A stretch of DNA of 12,153 nucleotides from JAZLIT01 sp045617525 (GTDB taxonomy: Bacteria; Bacillota; Bacilli; Bacillales_A; Planococcaceae): positions 1 to 12,153 of the forward strand of contig JAZLIT010000077.1 in the NCBI GenBank assembly GCA_045617525.1, written 5' to 3'. The stretch's first letter is position 1. Each line of letters starts with the position of its first letter. Of this stretch, positions 8,005-12,153 are shown piece by piece. A program made the position numbers and the translations under genes. A model generated the notes under the pieces. The model was not told the origin of the DNA, did not search any database, and saw nothing but the letters and a program-made list of their open reading frames with translations.

Positions 8005-8427
8005 TTACTTAATAGTAGGTATGATTTTCCACGGTAATACTACTTCAAAACTAATTTCAACTGTTTCTAACACATCACTAAAAGGATGTTCCTCTATCTC
8101 TTTTGTCAAAGAAAAGCAATAATCTTCAACGTTCAAGTCCCATTCATCGATTTCACCTTGCTCAACTTGCCCCACAAAATAATATTTCCCGCTATACATC
8201 ACAGCATTGCCTGCTTCAACAACCGTTGCCTGCAGTTCAAATGGCTTTGCTAAATCAATTCCTAATTGAAGTAAAAACTCTGGTGCATTTGCCCAATCAT
8301 TTTCACATATCAAAGAAAAATTCCGCGCCTCATCCGTATTTTGCAAAAACTCAAAATCACTATATTTATCAACTGTTTTTAATCGTTCAACCTTTAAAAT
8401 CCAATCATTAATTTGAATGACTTCCAC
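8005..8427 (-). CDS. Unknown acidic 140-aa protein embedded in the Bce-type operon
   Basis: I do not recognise this protein. It is a real gene by context: it has an excellent ribosome binding site (AAAGGAG, 8437-8443) 9 nt before its GTG start, begins 20 bp after the kinase stop and ends 13 bp before the ATPase start. It has 28 Asp/Glu against 10 Lys/Arg, no signal peptide and no membrane segment, so it should be cytosolic. Two cysteines (about Cys41 and Cys103) are not in a metal-binding pattern. Alternating hydrophobic stretches (for example FELQATVVEAGNAVMYSG and VEISFEVVLPW) suggest a mainly beta fold. The classic B. subtilis modules (bceRSAB, psdRSAB, yxdJKLM) have no gene at this place. 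Possible roles, purely inferred, are modulating kinase-transporter signalling or an unrelated passenger function. Confidence 0.85.
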   Translation of the reverse strand: MEVIQINDWILKVERLKTVDKYSDFEFLQNTDEARNFSLICENDWANAPEFLLQLGIDLAKPFELQATVVEAGNAVMYSGKYYFVGQVEQGEIDEWDLNVEDYCFSLTKEIEEHPFSDVLETVEISFEVVLPWKIIPTIK

Positions 8428-8447
8428 AAGGGTACGCTCCTTTATTG

Positions 8448-9422
8448 TTAAAAGATAATTGTAATTTCAGTTCCTACGCCAACTTTAGAATCGATTTCAA
8501 TTGTATGTCCTAGCTTTTCACTTATTTCATTAGCTAAATACAAGCCCATCCCTGTAGATTCCCCTGTTTTACGACCATTTTCTCCTGTGAAAAAGGCCTT
8601 TTTCACACGTGATAAATCAGATTTAGGAATCCCAATACCCTCATCACGTATTTTTAAAACCGTCGTACTTTGATGAACTTCTGTTGAAATAAATATTTTT
8701 TTATTCGGTTCAAATGTGTACTTTACTGCATTGGTAATGAACTGACCTAACATAAAGTGTAACCATTTAGCATCACTTGCAACTGTTAGCTCCTCATCAA
8801 TTTCAAGAGTAGGAAACACGCGATTTGTGATAAAAAGTCGCTTATTTTCATTAATAATTGCCGTCATGCATGCTCGAATATTAACTTGCTCAATTTGCAT
8901 ATCACTTTCAAAATTATCGAGTCGTGCATTCATTAATACCATATCTAAGCCACGTTTTAGACGGTCTAGCTCTTCCTGCACACTTTTCTTATCAAGAGAA
9001 TCCTCTTGCATAAGTAGCTCCAACACCGCAATGGGTGTTTTCATTTGGTGAATCCACTGATTCATGAACTTATACTGCCTGCTTTGCTTTACATATAAAC
9101 CCTGTACCTCATGCTGATAAACGCGATAAAGTTCATGTAAATACTCCTCCACCACATCATGTTCAGAGGTTTTCGCGCTTTTAGTAAGTGCATCATCCAT
9201 CGAAGTTGGTAAATGCATTATTTTCCCTAAAAAGCGGCGACGTAACATATACCTTACCGTTAAAAAGGATCCAATTAATAAAAGACTAATCGTAATTGCA
9301 TAAATGGCCGTATCAAGGTTTCGAAAACCCTCTAGCCAAAAGATTGATAATAGGAAAAAAACAACAACTAATTGAAATAGAATGAAGGAAAAATGCTCTT
9401 TCACAAATAACCTCAAGCCCAT
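8448..9422 (-). CDS. Intramembrane-sensing histidine kinase, BceS/YxdK type
   Basis: A 324-aa sensor kinase with two N-terminal membrane helices (about 12-30 and 37-57) joined by only a few residues. The lack of an extracellular sensor domain is the hallmark of BceS-like kinases, which sense through their ABC transporter. The phosphoacceptor is His125 in WIHQMKTP. The catalytic domain carries the N-box (FITNAVKYT), G1 (RDEGIGIP) and G2 (GESTGMGLYLA), so it should be active. The ATG at 9422 overlaps the regulator's stop codon (TAATG, one shared base) and is preceded by GGAGG 7 nt upstream inside the regulator gene. This implies translational coupling and a fixed kinase/regulator ratio. The 140-aa gene follows after 20 bp, and the ATPase and permease after that. 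Confidence 0.95.
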   Translation of the reverse strand: MGLRLFVKEHFSFILFQLVVVFFLLSIFWLEGFRNLDTAIYAITISLLLIGSFLTVRYMLRRRFLGKIMHLPTSMDDALTKSAKTSEHDVVEEYLHELYRVYQHEVQGLYVKQSRQYKFMNQWIHQMKTPIAVLELLMQEDSLDKKSVQEELDRLKRGLDMVLMNARLDNFESDMQIEQVNIRACMTAIINENKRLFITNRVFPTLEIDEELTVASDAKWLHFMLGQFITNAVKYTFEPNKKIFISTEVHQSTTVLKIRDEGIGIPKSDLSRVKKAFFTGENGRKTGESTGMGLYLANEISEKLGHTIEIDSKVGVGTEITIIF

Positions 9423-10126
9423 TACATTTCCTCCACACTAAGGACAAACCGGTACCCCGCACCACGTACTGTTTCAATTGTTGAAGCAATACCATAATCC
9501 GCTAGCTTCTTTCGAACACGTGTCATATTTACATTCAGCGTATTTTCGTCCACAAAGGATTGATCATCCCATAGCTCTTCTAACAGCAGATCTCGTGTCA
9601 CTACTTTGGGTGCTTGACCTAAAAGTAAATCTAAAATAATGCATTCCTTTTTTTGCAATGGAATGACAAGCTCCTTCATATGTAATTCCATTCGCTCTAA
9701 ATAAAGCGTTAGCTGACCTTGTTTGATTGTGCGCTCTTCTTGTTTTGCCGCATATTCTCCATATGTTCGTCGTAAATGGCTGCGGATTTTTGCTAATACA
9801 ATTTCATAATTAAATGGCTTTGTAATAAAATCATCGCCGCCATTTTCTAATGCAAAAATTTGATCCATTTCTCCAGAACGAGCTGATATGAATAAGATTG
9901 GGCATGTTGTAATTTGGCGTAGTTGGCGACACCAATAATAGCCATCATAGGCCGGTAAATTTATGTCAAGTAGTACAATATGCGGTGCAAAGCTGTTAAA
10001 TTGTTCTAATAAACGATCGAAGTCTTCGATTGTTTCCACTTCATATTGATACTTACGTAATGTTTCTGCTAATAAGGATGCAATTTTCGGATCATCTTCC
10101 ACGATAAAAATTCGATGCTTTTCCAC
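9422..10126 (-). CDS. OmpR-family response regulator, BceR/YxdJ type
   Basis: A 234-aa two-component response regulator with an N-terminal receiver domain (about 1-118) and a C-terminal OmpR-type winged helix (about 135-230). The acidic pocket (Glu10, Asp11, Asp12), phosphoacceptor Asp54 in VLLDINLPAYDGYYW, Ser81 and Lys103 in TKPF are all present. The DNA-binding domain ends with the usual RVRKKL recognition helix and TVRGAGYRF hairpin. The receiver domain looks closest to B. subtilis YxdJ as I remember it. The start is GTG at 10126 with GGGGG 11 nt upstream. It is the first gene of the five-gene unit and is expected to activate the downstream transporter genes, hence its own operon. I found no clear BceR-type TNACA-N4-TGTAA inverted repeat in the promoter region. 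Confidence 0.95.
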   Translation of the reverse strand: MEKHRIFIVEDDPKIASLLAETLRKYQYEVETIEDFDRLLEQFNSFAPHIVLLDINLPAYDGYYWCRQLRQITTCPILFISARSGEMDQIFALENGGDDFITKPFNYEIVLAKIRSHLRRTYGEYAAKQEERTIKQGQLTLYLERMELHMKELVIPLQKKECIILDLLLGQAPKVVTRDLLLEELWDDQSFVDENTLNVNMTRVRKKLADYGIASTIETVRGAGYRFVLSVEEM

Positions 10127-10166
10127 TAAGTGTGCTGCCCCCTTTAATTTTTTTTAACTTCTCTTT

Positions 10167-10195
10167 ATTGTAGCAAAAATGAATGCCTTTAAGAA
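10167..10195 (-). promoter_or_regulatory. Weak candidate promoter of the five-gene Bce-type operon
   Basis: On the minus strand a good -10 TACAAT (10167-10172) lies 17 bp after a poor -35 TTCTTA (10190-10195). Predicted start of transcription is near 10160, about 34 nt before the GTG. A weak -35 would fit a promoter that needs an activator, but no operator was recognised. Confidence 0.4.
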
Positions 10196-10300
10196 ACGGA
10201 TTTCCTTTCACTAAAAAAATGGTTCTATGCTAAATGTTAGAGAGTATCCGAAATTAGTCATTAATCAAGGGACAAACTTTTCTTTTATTGTTAAAGAAAC

Positions 10301-10402
10301 ATGTATCACAACGCTATCTTGATACTCTTTAATTTAATAATAATACTAAGGGCTATCGGTATTGTATGGGCTATTAGGGGCGCTGATATGATAATCTTTT
10401 AA
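10301..10402 (+). CDS. Possible 33-aa hydrophobic peptide, doubtful
   Basis: The frame runs from ATG to TAA and encodes a short peptide with one hydrophobic stretch (residues about 5-25, mostly Ile, Leu, Val, Ala) and an Arg-Gly-Ala-Asp near the end. It would be a single-pass membrane peptide. The ribosome binding site is weak (AAAGAA two bases before ATG) and no clear promoter was found. Hydrophobic frames of this size arise easily by chance in AT-rich DNA. Alternatively it is the remnant of a larger plus-strand gene. It resembles no family I know. Confidence 0.2.
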   Translation: MYHNAILILFNLIIILRAIGIVWAIRGADMIIF

Positions 10403-10518
10403 GGCGTAGCATGAGTGGAGTAAAGAATTGAAATATTAAAAACAGCTGGTACAGGTTTATCCAGAGAATATATAAAAGAAATAAATCTAGAGTACCCAGG
10501 AAAGAAATAATGACGTTG

Positions 10519-10554
10519 AAAAAGAGTAGCAATTCGCTACTCTTTTTTATTTTT
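10519..10554. terminator. Bidirectional rho-independent terminator (lplJ)
   Basis: A 12-bp stem AAAAAGAGTAGC / GCTACTCTTTTT (519-530 against 536-547 after 10,000) with a 5-nt loop. On the minus strand it ends in five T and lies about 36 bp past the lplJ stop codon. On the plus strand it ends in TTTTTTATTTTT, a better tract than the leftward one, so it may also have served a plus-strand gene. Confidence 0.88.
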
Positions 10555-10583
10555 ACATTTTAAATTTCTATTAAAAATTTTGA

Positions 10584-11576
10584 TCAATACAGTAATTGAA
10601 CGATTTCGTCGCTCGTAATGCCTCCGAAATACTTTGGAATATCAAATGCTGCTAACGCTTGTTCAATCGATTCACGTTCATATTTCACACCCACTAAAGC
10701 TTGCTGAATTTCTTCCACTTCACCGACACCGAAAAAGTCGCCGAAAATCGTAATCTCTTCAATAATGCCTTTATTTACTTCAAGACGTACATCTACGCCA
10801 CCTTGCGGGAAACGATTTGTCTTTTGGAAATTAAAGCGTGGCGATTTCCCGTAGTTCCATTCCCATTTTTGATAGCGTGATTCTGAAATTTCATAAATGT
10901 TTTTCCAGTCTTCTTCTGTTAACTCGTAATATTGAATATGCTCTTCGCCACCGAAAATTGATTTCAATATTTCTAGACGGAACTGTTCAACACTCATTGG
11001 CTCTTTTAAGTAATCCGAAATATTACCGACACGTGAACGCACCGATTTAATCCCTTTTGATTCGATTTTATCCTGCTTCACTTTTAATGAAGCAACTACA
11101 GCATCAATATCTGTTTTAAATAACAGCGTACCGTGGCTGAACATGCGCCCCTTCGTGACAAATTGCGCATTCCCCGATACTTTTTTGCCTTCTGCCATAA
11201 TGTCATTACGACCTGAAAGCTCTGCGCTTATGCCCATCTTTCCTAGTGCATCAACTACTGGCTGTGTAAACTTTTTATAGTTCATGAAGCTATCGCCATC
11301 GTCTTTAGTAAGGAAACTAAAGTTCAAATTATTTAAATCATGATAAACTGCGCCGCCCCCTGAAAGTCTACGCACAACAAGGATACCGTTTGCATCCACA
11401 TAATCAGTATTTATTTCTTCAATTGTATTTTGATTTTTACCTATAATAATTGATGGCTGGTTGATATAGAACAGTAAAAAATCATCTTTTTCAATGTCCA
11501 TATTTTTCAGCACATATTCTTCAATCGCTAAGTTAATACGTGGGTCAGTAATACCTTTATTGTCGATGAAATACAT
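10584..11576 (-). CDS. lplJ: Lipoate-protein ligase LplJ
   Basis: This cytosolic enzyme activates free lipoate with ATP and attaches it to lipoyl domains (GcvH and 2-oxoacid dehydrogenase E2 subunits), allowing lipoate salvage. The product is 330 aa, the size I recall for B. subtilis LplJ (YhfJ, 331 aa). Lipoate-binding RRLSGGGAVYHD (about 69-80), SGRND and the catalytic lysine (about 132) in GKKVSGNAQ are intact, as is the FSHGTLLF strand. A C-terminal accessory domain follows (about 245-330, with FGDFFGVGEVEEI). Start choice: ATG at 11576 has AAGGAG 8 nt upstream and gives MYFIDN, matching the family; a GTG three codons earlier overlaps the ribosome binding site. The gene stands alone, diverges from yhfH and ends in a terminator. 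Confidence 0.97.
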   Translation of the reverse strand: MYFIDNKGITDPRINLAIEEYVLKNMDIEKDDFLLFYINQPSIIIGKNQNTIEEINTDYVDANGILVVRRLSGGGAVYHDLNNLNFSFLTKDDGDSFMNYKKFTQPVVDALGKMGISAELSGRNDIMAEGKKVSGNAQFVTKGRMFSHGTLLFKTDIDAVVASLKVKQDKIESKGIKSVRSRVGNISDYLKEPMSVEQFRLEILKSIFGGEEHIQYYELTEEDWKNIYEISESRYQKWEWNYGKSPRFNFQKTNRFPQGGVDVRLEVNKGIIEEITIFGDFFGVGEVEEIQQALVGVKYERESIEQALAAFDIPKYFGGITSDEIVQLLY

Positions 11577-11623
11577 TCCAATCACTCCTTCATAATATAC
11601 ACATAATTATTTTATCTTAAATT

Positions 11624-11694
11624 AACTGTTTTGTGTTGACGAATTTACTCTGTTATAATACAATAAAAATTATTAAAACAGTAATATAACAGTT
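11624..11694. repeat. ACTGT/ACAGT repeats and inverted repeats around the yhfH promoter
   Basis: Two perfect 8-bp inverted repeats are nested here: ACTGTTTT (11625-11632) with AAAACAGT (11676-11683), and CTGTTATA (11650-11657) with TATAACAG (11685-11692). The 7-mers AACTGTT (11624-11630) and AACAGTT (11688-11694) are 64 bp apart, and ACAGT recurs at 11679 and 11689, one helical turn apart. The copies flank the -35/-10 and start of transcription. The arrangement could be an operator set; in AT-rich DNA it could also be partly chance. Confidence 0.4.
11631..11659 (+). promoter_or_regulatory. Promoter of yhfH
   Basis: A perfect extended -10 TGTTATAAT (TATAAT at 11654-11659) is preceded at 17 bp by a -35 TTGTGT (11631-11636). 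A TTGACG nearby (11636-11641) is only 12 bp from the -10 and cannot be its partner. The predicted transcript starts near 11666, about 49 nt before the ATG. Confidence 0.7.
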
Positions 11695-11714
11695 GAAAAA
11701 GGAGGGGCCACACA

Positions 11715-11840
11715 ATGTTAGAAAACGTAGTTGAATTTTTCAAAAATTTACCTGAAAAAATTTGTGTTTCTTGCGGCGATAAAATCGAAGAGCAAAGCGA
11801 ATGCTACAGCAACAATTGTGATAAATGCAACCACCTTTAA
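11715..11840 (+). CDS. yhfH: YhfH family small zinc-ribbon-like protein
   Basis: A 41-aa protein with a short helix (ENVVEFFKNLPEK) followed by two Cys pairs, Cys17-x2-Cys20 and Cys35-x2-Cys38, plus Cys30. The pattern suggests a small zinc ribbon. The N-terminus MLENVVEFFKNLP is the same as I recall for B. subtilis YhfH, a protein of unknown function. The ribosome binding site AAAGGAGGGG (about 11698-11707) is very strong, with about 9 nt to ATG, and the gene has its own promoter and terminator, so it is probably well expressed. It diverges from lplJ; in B. subtilis yhfH lies close to lplJ (yhfJ) and lcfB (yhfL). No function can be assigned from sequence. Confidence 0.88.
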   Translation: MLENVVEFFKNLPEKICVSCGDKIEEQSECYSNNCDKCNHL

Positions 11841-11906
11841 TTCGAACTATTACTCAAGATAACCTTCATCTAAATTAAATGAATCGATAAGTAAATCTGC
11901 TTACTC

Positions 11907-11945
11907 AAAACCACCAAGCCCGCTCAATGCTTGGTGGTTTTTATT
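11907..11945. terminator. Bidirectional terminator after yhfH
   Basis: A perfect 13-bp stem AAAACCACCAAGC / GCTTGGTGGTTTT (11907-11919 against 11929-11941) with a 9-nt loop, followed on the plus strand by TTATTT. It terminates yhfH and, read leftward (T run from AAAA at 11907-11910), can also serve the minus-strand gene that ends at 11978. Confidence 0.9.
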
Positions 11946-11977
11946 TCTAGGTGGGGTGATTTATTTATCTATCGCAC

Positions 11978-12153
11978 TTAATGTCCACCGTGCTCACTTG
12001 AATCTTCTTCGTCGTTGTCCTCTTCATCAGATTCGCCGCTGTGGTTATTCATTGTATTAGTAGATTTATCTTCAAGAACTTTACTCATATCGGGTGTGCC
12101 GACAATCAATTCTTTTTTCGGCATTACATGCATGCCTCGAGCAGTTGTATGTG
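11978..12153 (-). CDS. 3' end of an unrecognised gene with acidic His-containing tail (partial)
   Basis: An open frame enters from the right edge and ends at TAA (11978-11980), leaving 57 residues. The visible part has a short ordered-looking stretch (GMHVMPKKELIVGTPDMSKV) and then a low-complexity tail of about 22 residues rich in Asp, Glu and Ser that ends SSEHGGH. The frame is open to the window edge, so the start is probably outside; an internal ATG at 12122-12124 after a GAGG could instead start a 48-aa protein. The bidirectional terminator at 11907-11945 lies about 30 bp beyond the stop. I do not recognise the family. The Asp/Glu/His tail could bind metal, but this is speculation. Confidence 0.65.
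   Translation of the reverse strand, partial: HTTARGMHVMPKKELIVGTPDMSKVLEDKSTNTMNNHSGESDEEDNDEEDSSEHGGH

Larger units (their letters stand above)
10127..10583. other. 457-bp spacer between response regulator and lplJ
   Basis: Besides the weak operon promoter and the terminator at 10519-10554, this spacer holds two plus-strand open frames listed separately or in findings: a 33-codon hydrophobic ORF (10301-10402) and a 28-codon frame without a start codon (10424-10510). No RNA gene structure was recognised. Confidence 0.6.

Noticed and set aside
8103..8411. Plus-strand 102-codon ORF opposite the unknown 140-aa gene
   Set aside because: It has no ribosome binding site and a composition rich in His, Pro, Gln and Asn typical of antisense frames, whereas the minus-strand frame has proper operon context.
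9313..9495. Minus-strand 60-codon ORF across the regulator-kinase junction
   Set aside because: Overlaps two genuine genes whose junction (TAATG) is fully explained.
11586..11660. Promoter for lplJ on the minus strand
   Set aside because: Several AT-rich -10-like hexamers exist (TAAAAT, TATATT) but none has an acceptable -35 at 16-18 bp, so no site is called.
11654..11668. PerR/Fur-like box at the yhfH -10 (TTATAAT start)
   Set aside because: Only the left half matches the PerR consensus; the right half disagrees at most positions.

Overview
The window looks like a low-GC Gram-positive (Bacillota, Bacillales) chromosome. It is AT-rich, has strong AAGGAGG-type ribosome binding sites and GTG/TTG starts, and its proteins look like Bacillus-type LcfB, LplJ, YhfH, YuxL and Bce/Yxd transporters. 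A Planococcaceae-type host such as Lysinibacillus or Solibacillus is my inference. Almost everything is read from the minus strand. Only yhfH, and perhaps one tiny open frame near 10.3 kb, lie on the plus strand.

Left part (1-3300): a terminator, then luxS (S-ribosylhomocysteine lyase, autoinducer-2 synthesis), a DedA-family membrane protein 26 bp upstream of luxS and probably co-transcribed with it, and a 660-aa S9 prolyl-oligopeptidase-family peptidase with its own promoter. A gap of about 300 bp follows.

Middle part (3559-5229): a long-chain acyl-CoA synthetase of the LcfB (YhfL) type with promoter, terminator and a very good candidate FadR operator just downstream of the start of transcription. 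The most likely translation start is a TTG codon.

Central cassette (5309-10195): a five-gene unit transcribed leftward in the order response regulator, intramembrane-sensing histidine kinase, unknown 140-aa acidic protein, ABC ATPase, 10-TM FtsX-like permease. It is a Bce/Psd/Yxd-type antimicrobial-peptide sensing and detoxification module. The expected biology is that transporter and kinase together sense a peptide antibiotic, the kinase phosphorylates the regulator, and the regulator raises transporter expression. The unusual point is the extra 140-aa gene between kinase and ATPase, tightly embedded in the operon. It has no function I can recognise and is the best lead here for something undescribed.

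Right part (10127-12153): a 457-bp spacer with a possible 33-aa hydrophobic ORF and a start-less 28-codon frame on the plus strand ending just before a bidirectional terminator; then lipoate-protein ligase lplJ (minus), the divergent small zinc-ribbon gene yhfH (plus) with a strong promoter surrounded by ACAGT/ACTGT repeats, a bidirectional terminator, and the 3' end of an unrecognised gene with an acidic, His-containing tail running off the right edge. From memory, yhfH, lplJ (yhfJ) and lcfB (yhfL) are near neighbours in Bacillus subtilis, so the peptide-resistance cassette appears to sit inside an otherwise conserved block. No tRNA, rRNA, CRISPR, insertion sequence or prophage gene was seen.
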